DNA of 18,444 nt, from NCBI GenBank assembly GCA_002415485.1, contig DHYU01000079.1, positions 1 to 18,444 of the forward strand. The letters are read 5' to 3'. The DNA is from Proteobacteria bacterium UBA5122 (GTDB lineage Bacteria > Pseudomonadota > Gammaproteobacteria > Tenderiales > Tenderiaceae). A model generated the notes under the pieces. That model did not search any database and was not told the origin of the DNA. It worked only from the letters and a program-made list of their open reading frames with translations. Position numbers and translations under genes: made by a program. The first letter of the stretch is position 1; the number at the start of each line of letters is the position of its first letter. Below, one piece after another: positions 1 to 6,749 of this stretch.

Positions 1-1046
1 AAGTCGGCAACGATCAGGAAGTAGCCGGGGAAGCCCATCTGCAGGATCACGTCGAGCTCAATATTGAGGCGGTCGCGATAGACCTTCTCTTTGGCAGCGT
101 AATCCGGGGCTGACTCATCGAGCAGGATCTTCAGCCGCTCGTCCAGCCCCTCATGCGAGGCCTTGCGGAAATACTCGTCGATGGTCAGACCATCGGGGAT
201 CGGGAAGTCCGGCAATACCGGCGTGCCCAGGTTCATCGTCATGTTACAACGGCGTGCGATCTCGACCGTATTGGCCAGCGCCTCGGGGATGTCGGCAAAC
301 AGCTCCGCCATCTCCTCCGGCGTACGCAGGTATTGCTGCGGCGAATAGTGTTTGGGGCGGCGGGTATCGGCCAGTACGCGACCGTCATGGATGCAGACCC
401 GCACCTCGTGCGCATCGAAGTCATCCTCGTCAAGGAAGTGCACATCATTGGTGGCCACCACCGGCACCCCGGCCTCGGCCGCCAGCTCCACCGCCGCCGT
501 GGTGTAAAGATCTTCGTTATCGCGGCCGGTGCGCTGCAACTCTAAATAGAGGCGTTCAGGAAACAGCGCCGTCCAGAAGTCGAGCCGTTCGCGCGCCAAT
601 CCGGCATTGCCCGCCGTCAGCGCCTGACCGACATCCCCTTCGCGCCCCCCTGAGAGACAGATCAACCCGTCACTCTGGTCGACGATCCATTCCTTTTTGA
701 GCGTCGGCACACCGCGGTGCTGGCCCTCGTTAAACGAACGGGTGATCAATCGACTGAGATTGAGATAACCGTCGTGGTTCTGACACAACAACACCAGACG
801 ACTGAGGCTGCCGTTGTCCTGCTCATCATACAGCCACAGGTCGGCGCCAATGATCGGCTTGATGCCCGCGCCCATCGCTGCGCGGTAAAACTTGACCGTG
901 GCGAACATGTTGCTTTGATCGGTCAAGGCCACAGCGCTCATTCCGCGCTCGGCCACGGCCTTCATCAACGGCTTGATGCGTACCACGCCGTTGACCAGCG
1001 AGTACTCGGTATGCAGTCTTAAGTGAACAAATGAGGGGGTTGCCAT
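1..1046 (-). CDS. dnaE: DNA polymerase III alpha subunit, N-terminal part
   Basis: This is the catalytic alpha subunit of the replicative polymerase; only the first 348 codons are in the window and the gene runs off the left edge. The visible part is the PHP domain (about residues 1-270) and the start of the polymerase core. Recognisable stretches are FVHLRLHTEYSLVNG at the N-terminus, KFYRAAMGAGIKPIIGAD, VVATNDVHFL, CIHDGRVLAD and GFPGYFLIVAD. In the PHP metal motif the first His of HxH is Arg (RLH), as in the E. coli protein, so the PHP domain is probably not an active proofreader and a separate epsilon subunit is expected (family knowledge). The ATG at 1046 starts the protein at the family's usual N-terminus. 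No Shine-Dalgarno sequence precedes it, and a possible -10 box lies only 9 nt upstream. In E. coli dnaE directly follows rnhB; here about 8.7 kb separates them. Confidence 0.97.
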   Translation of the reverse strand, partial: MATPSFVHLRLHTEYSLVNGVVRIKPLMKAVAERGMSAVALTDQSNMFATVKFYRAAMGAGIKPIIGADLWLYDEQDNGSLSRLVLLCQNHDGYLNLSRLITRSFNEGQHRGVPTLKKEWIVDQSDGLICLSGGREGDVGQALTAGNAGLARERLDFWTALFPERLYLELQRTGRDNEDLYTTAAVELAAEAGVPVVATNDVHFLDEDDFDAHEVRVCIHDGRVLADTRRPKHYSPQQYLRTPEEMAELFADIPEALANTVEIARRCNMTMNLGTPVLPDFPIPDGLTIDEYFRKASHEGLDERLKILLDESAPDYAAKEKVYRDRLNIELDVILQMGFPGYFLIVAD

Positions 1047-1055
1047 AGGCGGACC

Positions 1056-1083
1056 ATTCTACCGCAAAAACTCACCCGGTCGA
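1056..1083 (-). promoter_or_regulatory. Possible dnaE promoter, near-leaderless
   Basis: On the minus strand TCGACC (1083-1078, 4 of 6 to the -35 consensus) is followed after 16 bp by TAGAAT (1061-1056, 5 of 6 to the -10 consensus). The dnaE ATG begins only 9 nt after the -10 box, so a transcript from here would have almost no leader. That fits the missing Shine-Dalgarno sequence. This is a consensus match by eye only; dnaE could also be read from further upstream. Confidence 0.35.
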
Positions 1084-1092
1084 CGCGCAAAA

Positions 1093-1121
1093 TTGGCAAT
1101 GTGAATTACGTTTGCGATACT
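1093..1121 (+). promoter_or_regulatory. Sigma-70 promoter for yjbQ
   Basis: TTGGCA (1093-1098, 5 of 6) and GATACT (1116-1121, 4 of 6) are separated by exactly 17 bp. A TG dinucleotide at 1113-1114 makes an extended -10 element. The predicted start of transcription near 1128 leaves a leader of about 50 nt before the yjbQ ATG at 1179. It diverges from the putative dnaE promoter 10 bp away (1083 to 1093), so the two may compete. Confidence 0.55.
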
Positions 1122-1178
1122 ACGCGCCAACCTAGCCTGAACCGCGCGCCGCCGCGCCCAATCGAGCCCTGAGACCCC

Positions 1179-1613
1179 ATGAGCTGTTATTTCAAAACTC
1201 TAACGATTCACACCGAACCCGGCATCAACCTGCACAATCTGACGCCCGAACTCAAGCAGCTGGTCCACAGCAGCGGCATCGAACATGGCATCCTCACCAT
1301 CACCAGCCAACACACCACCACTGCCATCACCATCAATGAAGACGAGGCGCGGCTGCGCACCGACATCGTCGACTTTCTACAGCAACTGGCCCCGGCCGAG
1401 CGTCCCTACCTGCACAACGACATCCACCTGCGCGACTGCGACCCCAATGAACCGAAAAACGCCCATTCACACCTGGCCGCGATGATGTTGGGCAGCAGTG
1501 AAAGCATCGCCATCAACAACGGCCAGCTGATGCTAGGTCAGTGGCAATCAGTAATGATGGTGGAACTGGATGGCGCCCGCGAGCGCAAAGTCACGGTGAT
1601 GATCTGCGGTTAA
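1179..1613 (+). CDS. yjbQ: YjbQ/UPF0047 family protein
   Basis: A 144-residue single-domain protein of the YjbQ (UPF0047) family. The E. coli member has weak thiamine-phosphate synthase activity and can replace ThiE, but the physiological role is unsettled, so the enzymatic name is an inference from family knowledge. The signature is clear: SQHTTTAITINEDE at residues 43-56, His79, the NAHSHL segment around residues 94-99, and GQLMLGQWQSVMMVELDG near the C-terminus. The conserved histidines sit in the family's trimer-forming fold. The ATG at 1179 is preceded by only a weak GAG. It is the only plus-strand gene here; it diverges from dnaE and converges on fapA with a 19 bp gap, so it is probably transcribed alone from the promoter at 1093-1121. 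No thiamine gene is nearby. Confidence 0.92.
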   Translation: MSCYFKTLTIHTEPGINLHNLTPELKQLVHSSGIEHGILTITSQHTTTAITINEDEARLRTDIVDFLQQLAPAERPYLHNDIHLRDCDPNEPKNAHSHLAAMMLGSSESIAINNGQLMLGQWQSVMMVELDGARERKVTVMICG

Positions 1614-1632
1614 CTCCCGCCGACATCACACA

Positions 1633-3555
1633 TCACTTCACGGCCCCAGGCATAAACTCAATGCGCCCACTGCGCAATACAAATGCACCGCAGCCATGTT
1701 CTTGTTTGACCTCAAGGCTCACATCATTGATGTAGATCGTGACGCCGGGATACACGGTTTTAGTGACGACGACTTTCGCGTTGTCGGCATTCGCCAATTG
1801 CTGGCTAAATTCTTCGTGTTTCAGCTGCAGCTTGTCTAGTGCCTGAGTGAGTACCTGGCGTGTTGCACTGATCTTCGCCGCCATATCGGCCTTCATGGCT
1901 GCCGGATTGGCCTTTAGGTGGTTTTCCAATTGATCTAGCTTGGCGAGTTCTGCCTGCTTTGTATCAATCTCTTGCATTAATGCATTGAGTTCCCGCCGCA
2001 GTTCCTGCGGCAGACCAACCCGCACGATCGTCTTTGTATAGGCCGGCGTCCCCAACACGCGGGCCTGAATCAAGGAATGGGCAATCAACTCACCGCCCAT
2101 TAATGCCCCATGCTTGGCGGTCTTGCTGCCAATCACTATCTGTGAATTCGATGCGACCTTGCTATTGATGACACTCTCTTTAACCATGATATTGCCGTTG
2201 ACGAAGACCTCGGCATTTTCGATAAAGCCCGCATCGACCTTGCCAGGACTGAAGATATTGCTGTGCATGCCGCGGATGCCACCTTTTATGACCAGGTCTT
2301 TGCCGGCACGTACCGTGGCATCCTCTACGTTTTTATCGATAATGATGTCCTGCTGACTCTCGACCGAAAATCCTGGTTCAATATGACCACTCACGTGCAC
2401 CGGCACCTTACTGTGCACATTACCTGTTTGCGGCCCGACGTCGCCCTTGATTGCCAATAGATCCACGATCTCGATCGTATGGCCACGCATGATCAAGGCG
2501 CCATCGATATCAGCCACCAGTTTGCCATTCTCCGCCTTGTGGGCACCGATCAACTCGAGTTCGATATCCTTGGGTGGCGCCACCTCAATCGTCCCCCCCC
2601 ACACCGGTATTCCTTCTATCGCGGGCTTGGCCTCGAGCAGATAACCCAGTGTCTCGCCTGCACTCACGTTCCAGGGATAATTGCGCTCATGGAAATCAAT
2701 ACGGCCGTCGGACAACTCCTCGCCGGCGTTATTCTCCTTATGGCTAATCACCAGTTTCGCATCCTTGCCCGCTTGCGGCGGTGTACCTCGTGCCACGATG
2801 GCCGTTTGTGGCACGCCACCCTGAGCGCGTTTTAACGCATCGACAATCGCGGTTTGGTCTATGCCGTGCTTCACGCCAGACTTCTCCAAGACTTGCACCA
2901 CATCATCGACGGTGATTTGATTTTGACTGCTGGTGAGCGCATATAAAGGCATCGTTGCCTCCATACCATCCTCGGTCACGCTTAGTGCTGATTCCAGATG
3001 GATGCTCGTGGTTGTGTCAGGGCCATCATCGACCATGACAGAACCAAGATGCTGCGCACGATACTCTTCGCAATCATCCTGTTTAATGGTGTCTATCCCA
3101 CTGCCTACGGCCGGGAAACCATTACGCCCAGCTGCGGCAGCCACAGGATTGCCATAGACATCCATACCCGCGACGCCCTCGCGCGCATGAATATAGTGTG
3201 CAATCACATCACCGGCCTTCACCACAAAGTTGGCATCGGCAATCCGCGACTCAGACCATTGCAACTCACCGTCTTTCCCCGGCTGCGGCGGCGTGCCTGT
3301 AGCGATCACAACAGTATTGACCGCTGCACCTGTCGCATGGAGTGCCAAGACATCGGCAATCTTTGTCTCATCGATACCATAAATGATGTGTTGCTGTTGC
3401 AGAGCAGCCACGACCAAGGCCACATTCACCTCTACCCCTGGCTCAGCCGGCGCACAGATAACATCCAGCCTGACCTCCATTGAGTCTTTCGAAACAGCGA
3501 AGGCGATATTTATTGTATTGGCCAATTTGGCCTCTGAACCGTCGGAAGCAGTCAT
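1633..3555 (-). CDS. FapA family (DUF342) protein with duplicated N-terminal domain
   Basis: A 640-residue protein of the FapA/DUF342 family, linked in Vibrio to polar flagellar assembly (family knowledge); it is unrelated to the Pseudomonas amyloid FapA. No flagellar gene is in the window. The N-terminal module is present twice. Copy 1 (about 40-140) contains YGIDETKI, IATGTPPQPGKDGELQW and GMDVYGNP. Copy 2 (about 213-325) contains HGIDQTAI, VARGTPPQAGKDAKLVI and GIPVWGGT. A Gly/Val-rich right-handed-helix-like region follows (about 330-510), then a charged coiled coil (about 515-590) and a short beta-rich tail. There is no signal peptide or membrane segment, so it is probably cytoplasmic. 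ATG at 3555 is chosen over the in-frame GTG at 3558 because TAGGT lies 7 nt before the ATG. A 209 bp gap separates it from mrpG, so it probably has its own promoter. Confidence 0.88.
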   Translation of the reverse strand: MTASDGSEAKLANTINIAFAVSKDSMEVRLDVICAPAEPGVEVNVALVVAALQQQHIIYGIDETKIADVLALHATGAAVNTVVIATGTPPQPGKDGELQWSESRIADANFVVKAGDVIAHYIHAREGVAGMDVYGNPVAAAAGRNGFPAVGSGIDTIKQDDCEEYRAQHLGSVMVDDGPDTTTSIHLESALSVTEDGMEATMPLYALTSSQNQITVDDVVQVLEKSGVKHGIDQTAIVDALKRAQGGVPQTAIVARGTPPQAGKDAKLVISHKENNAGEELSDGRIDFHERNYPWNVSAGETLGYLLEAKPAIEGIPVWGGTIEVAPPKDIELELIGAHKAENGKLVADIDGALIMRGHTIEIVDLLAIKGDVGPQTGNVHSKVPVHVSGHIEPGFSVESQQDIIIDKNVEDATVRAGKDLVIKGGIRGMHSNIFSPGKVDAGFIENAEVFVNGNIMVKESVINSKVASNSQIVIGSKTAKHGALMGGELIAHSLIQARVLGTPAYTKTIVRVGLPQELRRELNALMQEIDTKQAELAKLDQLENHLKANPAAMKADMAAKISATRQVLTQALDKLQLKHEEFSQQLANADNAKVVVTKTVYPGVTIYINDVSLEVKQEHGCGAFVLRSGRIEFMPGAVK

Positions 3556-3590
3556 CACAACGACCTACCCGTTGTCCGTACATGAAATAT

Positions 3591-3616
3591 ATATCGGAGA
3601 AATTGGGGAAAAGTTG
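3591..3616 (-). promoter_or_regulatory. Weak sigma-28-like or AT-rich promoter before fapA
   Basis: On the minus strand CAACTTTT (3616-3609) is followed after 10 bp by TCCGATAT (3598-3591). This resembles the FliA pattern TAAAGTTT-N11-GCCGATAA at 5 of 8 and 6 of 8 positions, but the spacer is one base short. The same TATATA could serve as a sigma-70 -10 box with a poor -35. Transcription would start 25-30 nt before the ATG. A flagellar sigma factor would suit a FapA-family gene, but the match is marginal. Confidence 0.25.
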
Positions 3617-3726
3617 GCCTATGAAGACGTCATTTGCGCCGATGCGGGTCAATCACCGACCGACAAAAGCCCCCCTTCATAACGGTATGGTGTTGTTTTA
3701 ATTCTAGTTATTAAGGACAGAATGGT

Positions 3727-3753
3727 AAAAAGTGCGGAGGGACTGCCCCAGCC
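3727..3753 (-). terminator. Possible weak terminator after mrpG
   Basis: About 12 nt beyond the mrpG stop, the minus strand can fold GGG (3749-3747) against CCC (3741-3739) over a five-base loop. Two outer GG/CC pairs flank it across an internal loop. TTTTT follows at 3731-3727 after a short GCAC stretch. The stem is short and imperfect, so this is only a candidate end of the Mrp transcript. Confidence 0.25.
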
Positions 3754-3764
3754 TAAAGCAGAGC

Positions 3765-4079
3765 TTATTTATCGGATTTGGGCAAATCCACTTCGGAGCG
3801 CACTCGCAGGTGCAAGGCGGCTTTGGCCATCAGGTGGCAGCTGACAGGCGCCGTCATAAACAAAAACATGGTCACTAGTAATTCATGCATGCTAATTGTT
3901 TCTTGCGTGCCAAAATAGATCATCGACGCGACCAACAAACCACCAACGCCCAGCGTGGTGGCCTTGGTGGGCCCATGCAGGCGGGTATAAAAATCAGGCC
4001 GGCGGGCGAGACCGATCGAGCCGATCAGCGTAAAAATCCCGCCGAAGATGATAAAGACTGAGATGATGATTTCGATCAT
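3765..4079 (-). CDS. mrpG: Na+/H+ antiporter subunit MrpG
   Basis: The last gene of the Mrp operon encodes a 104-residue membrane protein of the MnhG/PhaG family, a small subunit needed for assembly or function of the Mrp complex. Three hydrophobic segments are visible: about residues 2-23, 42-60 and 68-86. They enclose the family signature RPDFYTRLHGPTKATTLG at 27-44. A frame extends upstream to a TTG at 4112, but the ATG at 4079 is preferred. AGGA stands 8 nt before it, and the protein then begins MIEIIISVFI like other MrpG proteins. The gene begins 36 bp after the mrpF stop, the widest gap inside the operon and the only junction with its own clear ribosome binding site instead of an overlap. 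Confidence 0.93.
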   Translation of the reverse strand: MIEIIISVFIIFGGIFTLIGSIGLARRPDFYTRLHGPTKATTLGVGGLLVASMIYFGTQETISMHELLVTMFLFMTAPVSCHLMAKAALHLRVRSEVDLPKSDK

Positions 4080-4115
4080 GTGTCCGTTCCTAAACCCAGT
4101 ATTTATTGCCAAAAG

Positions 4116-4385
4116 CTATTCAATGATGTCACCGCGCAGCAGGTATTTGCACAGCGCACTGGTGCCGATGAAGCCCATCATCGCGATCAACAGCGCCGCT
4201 TCGAAATAATGCGCGCTGGCCATGTGGATACCCAGCAGCACCAACAAGGCGATGGAGTTGATATACAGCGTGTCGAGCGCAAGAATGCGATCCGTCACAT
4301 CGGGACCGATGATCACGCGCCAGATATTCAGCACCAGGGCCAAAATCACCATCACCATGGCAATCAACACAGCAGTGGCTAGCAT
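4116..4385 (-). CDS. mrpF: Na+/H+ antiporter subunit MrpF
   Basis: An 89-residue membrane subunit of the Mrp complex (MnhF/PhaF family), about the usual length. Three hydrophobic segments are visible: residues 2-23, 36-56 and 61-80. The diagnostic motif GPDVTDRILALDTLYIN at 27-43 has conserved acidic residues that in this family lie within the membrane and are needed for cation/proton exchange. The ATG at 4385 overlaps the end of mrpE by 7 bp, so translation is probably coupled to mrpE. In bacterial Mrp complexes MrpF packs next to MrpE and MrpG and is a candidate part of the ion path; that is family knowledge, not visible here. Confidence 0.95.
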   Translation of the reverse strand: MLATAVLIAMVMVILALVLNIWRVIIGPDVTDRILALDTLYINSIALLVLLGIHMASAHYFEAALLIAMMGFIGTSALCKYLLRGDIIE

Positions 4386-4876
4386 CCGAAAATCTCCCTA
4401 ATCGGTTTTTCGTAGCGGTTTTTGATCTCGGCGATGGTCGCGGCCTCATCTTCGATGTCCAGCCCATGGATCAATAACACGCTGCGATCAGAGTTGACAT
4501 CGATCGACACTGTGCCCGGCGTCAGGGAGATCGTCGCCGCCAATACCGTCACCGCAAAGTCGTGATCGGTATCGAGCGGATATTCGATAAACGCCGGCCG
4601 TAACTTACGCATCGGGTTCATGATCAACTTGGCGACCTGAATATTGGCCACCGTAATATCCCACAACACCAACAACAGAAAGCGCAACGCTAGGCCCGGC
4701 TTATGCACATGCAAACGATCGGCCCAGAACTTGGCGGTCGCCCACGGCAGGATCAATGCCACCACGGCCCCCAACACCACATGCCCCATCGCAATCGTAT
4801 TGTTCAGCAACAACCAGACGATCCACAGCAGCAGGCTGAAAATAGGATGCGGCACCAGGCGTTTCAATACATTCAT
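4379..4876 (-). CDS. mrpE: Na+/H+ antiporter subunit MrpE
   Basis: A 165-residue MnhE-family subunit of the Mrp antiporter. The N-terminal half is hydrophobic, with segments around residues 13-29, 32-48 and 63-80. The C-terminal half is a soluble domain carrying the family motifs VAKLIMNP, VTVLAATISLTPGTVSIDV and LLIHGLDI. The soluble part is expected on the cytoplasmic face. The start ATG overlaps the mrpD stop as ATGA (4 bp), the classic coupled arrangement, and the stop lies inside mrpF. Length and motifs are ordinary for the family. Nothing suggests loss of function. Confidence 0.95.
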   Translation of the reverse strand: MNVLKRLVPHPIFSLLLWIVWLLLNNTIAMGHVVLGAVVALILPWATAKFWADRLHVHKPGLALRFLLLVLWDITVANIQVAKLIMNPMRKLRPAFIEYPLDTDHDFAVTVLAATISLTPGTVSIDVNSDRSVLLIHGLDIEDEAATIAEIKNRYEKPIREIFGC

Positions 4877-6420
4877 GGTCTTGCCTCCATCATCGCCATG
4901 TCTGTTGTCGATAACATGGCATCAGGCCCCAGCACGCCGTGGATATAGTTCAACGGATCGATCAACTGCGCCGCCGTATCATTGGCAAAACTGGTCAGAG
5001 AATCTGCATACAAGGCGAGTACCAGGCTGCTCGCGGTCAAGGCCAGGATTGCAAACAAGGCCACCGGATGCATATGCGTATGGCTGGCAACCGCCGCCGC
5101 ATCGGTCTTGAAAAAGATTGCACTGCCCGAGCGACTCATTGCGATCAAGGCCAAGAAACTAGCAACCAACAACACCGCCCAGAACCAAACCATGACCTCG
5201 GTACCGGAGGCCGAAGTCAACAGCAACAGCTTGCCGATAAAACCACTCAATGGCGGTAGACCGACCACGGCGATGGCGGCGATGAAAAAGAGCGAGGCCA
5301 ACAACACCGGCTGCGACACCAGCGCCGCAGGGCGCAATTCACTGCCGACTGCGCCGCGCTGCTCGGCGATGGCATCGGCCAACAAGAACAGTGCTCCGGT
5401 GATCAAGGTCGAATGCACCAGGTAATAGAGCGCAGCGGATACCGACTCGACCGTCATCAAACCCACGGCGGCGATCAAGGTGCCGACCGAGACCACGACC
5501 AGATACGCAACCTGATTACGCAAACAACGCGCCGCCAGCACACCAAACGCACCCAGCGCCAAGGTGATCAGGCCCAAGGGCAACAACCATGGCTCGGCGA
5601 GATTGGCCAAGGCACCCGCCTCGACACCAAAGACCAGCAGGAAGACACGCATGATCGAATAGACGCCGACCTTGGTCATGATCGCAAACAAGGCCGCCAC
5701 CGGGGCCGATGCTGCGGCGTAGGCCCCAGGCAACCAAAAATACAGCGGCAACAGTGCGGCCTTCAGACCAAACACCACCATCAACAACAAGGCCGAGATA
5801 TGCACCAGGCGTTGCTGCTCCGGCGTTGCCATCGCAGTTTTGACGGCCAGGTCGGCCATGTTCAAGGTGCCCAACATGCCGTAGATCACGCCGACCGCGA
5901 TCAGGAACAAGGCCGAACCGGCCAGATTCAGAATCACGTAATGCAGACCGGCGCGGCTGCGCAGCGGGCCACCGCCGTGCAACAACAGACCATAAGAGGC
6001 GATCAACAGGATCTCGAAGCAGACGAACAGATTAAACAAGTCGCCGGTGAGGAAGGCACCGTTCAAGCCCATCAACTGCATATGGAACAACACATGGAAG
6101 TGCCGTCCCTTTTGATCGATGCCATTAAAGGCATAGATCACGGCAAACAAGGCCAGCACGGTTGTCAGCAACACCATCAGCGCACTGAGGCGATCGAGCA
6201 CCAGTACGATACCAAACGGCGCCACCCAATTACCAAAGGCATAGACCTGATACTCACCATCCATGCTCGACTGCAACAACACCGCCGACACCACCAACAG
6301 CGCCAGCATCGACAACAGGCTCAAACCGCGCTCAACACCCGGCCCCATCCGTGCCACCAGCAACAGGATGATCGCCGTCAATAACGGCAACAGCACCGGC
6401 ACACTCATCCAGTGACCCAT
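4873..6420 (-). CDS. mrpD: Na+/H+ antiporter subunit MrpD
   Basis: A 515-residue integral membrane protein of the MrpD/NuoM-NuoN-like antiporter family, one of the two large proton-handling subunits (with MrpA'). The family's key charged residues within membrane segments are in place: Glu136 in LFVCFEILLIASYG, Lys220 in VFGLKAALLPLYFWLPGAY and Lys250 in FAIMTKVGVYSIMRVFLL. These correspond to the residues that form the proton path in the Bacillus and complex I homologues. The string of hydrophobic helices covers nearly the whole protein. The C-terminal tail (about 490-515) is polar and Met-rich (DAMLSTTDMAMMEARP). The ATG overlaps the mrpC stop by one base (TAATG), and the gene ends in an ATGA overlap with mrpE. 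Confidence 0.97.
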   Translation of the reverse strand: MGHWMSVPVLLPLLTAIILLLVARMGPGVERGLSLLSMLALLVVSAVLLQSSMDGEYQVYAFGNWVAPFGIVLVLDRLSALMVLLTTVLALFAVIYAFNGIDQKGRHFHVLFHMQLMGLNGAFLTGDLFNLFVCFEILLIASYGLLLHGGGPLRSRAGLHYVILNLAGSALFLIAVGVIYGMLGTLNMADLAVKTAMATPEQQRLVHISALLLMVVFGLKAALLPLYFWLPGAYAAASAPVAALFAIMTKVGVYSIMRVFLLVFGVEAGALANLAEPWLLPLGLITLALGAFGVLAARCLRNQVAYLVVVSVGTLIAAVGLMTVESVSAALYYLVHSTLITGALFLLADAIAEQRGAVGSELRPAALVSQPVLLASLFFIAAIAVVGLPPLSGFIGKLLLLTSASGTEVMVWFWAVLLVASFLALIAMSRSGSAIFFKTDAAAVASHTHMHPVALFAILALTASSLVLALYADSLTSFANDTAAQLIDPLNYIHGVLGPDAMLSTTDMAMMEARP

Positions 6421-6749
6421 TACTTGCGGCCCTCCCCGTCGACGTGATCGTTACCGAGATCGCCAAAGGCGCGAATCGCCAACACCACCAGGAAGGCCGT
6501 CATACCAAAGCCGATTACGATCGCCGTCAACACCAGCGCCTGCGGCAACGGATCGGCATAGGCCGCAGCGTCCGGCGAAATCAAGGCCGCCGCGTTATTG
6601 GTCAGACGACCGGAGGCAAACAGGAACAGATTCACCGCGTAGGACAGTAGGGTCAAACCGATGACCACATCCATCGTCCGCGCACGCAACATCATGTAGA
6701 TGCCACACGCCACCAGCACACCGATCGCCAATGCAATCAAGGCCTCCAT
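6420..6749 (-). CDS. mrpC: Na+/H+ antiporter subunit MrpC
   Basis: A 109-residue subunit homologous to NuoK of complex I. It has three hydrophobic helices (about 2-22, 27-46 and 70-93). The family signature DPLPQALVLTAIVIGFG lies at the start of the third helix. The C-terminal tail is short and charged. The start codon shares one base with the mrpA' stop (TAATG), and the purine-rich end of mrpA' (GGGAGGGGGG on the minus strand) lies just before it and can act as a strong ribosome binding site. The stop similarly shares one base with the mrpD start, so C and D are tightly coupled. Confidence 0.96.
   Translation of the reverse strand: MEALIALAIGVLVACGIYMMLRARTMDVVIGLTLLSYAVNLFLFASGRLTNNAAALISPDAAAYADPLPQALVLTAIVIGFGMTAFLVVLAIRAFGDLGNDHVDGEGRK

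Noticed and set aside
254..700. A 148-codon plus-strand open frame rich in Pro and Arg
   Set aside because: Antisense to dnaE; the dnaE frame has conserved motifs throughout.
1606..1632. Possible bidirectional terminator between yjbQ and fapA (GCGG/CCGC)
   Set aside because: Only a 4-bp stem with no T-run on either strand in a 19 bp gap.
5413..6384. A 323-codon plus-strand open frame
   Set aside because: It is the antisense of mrpD; the translation is rich in Gln, His and Arg, the expected shadow of Leu/Val/Ala codons, and has no domain.
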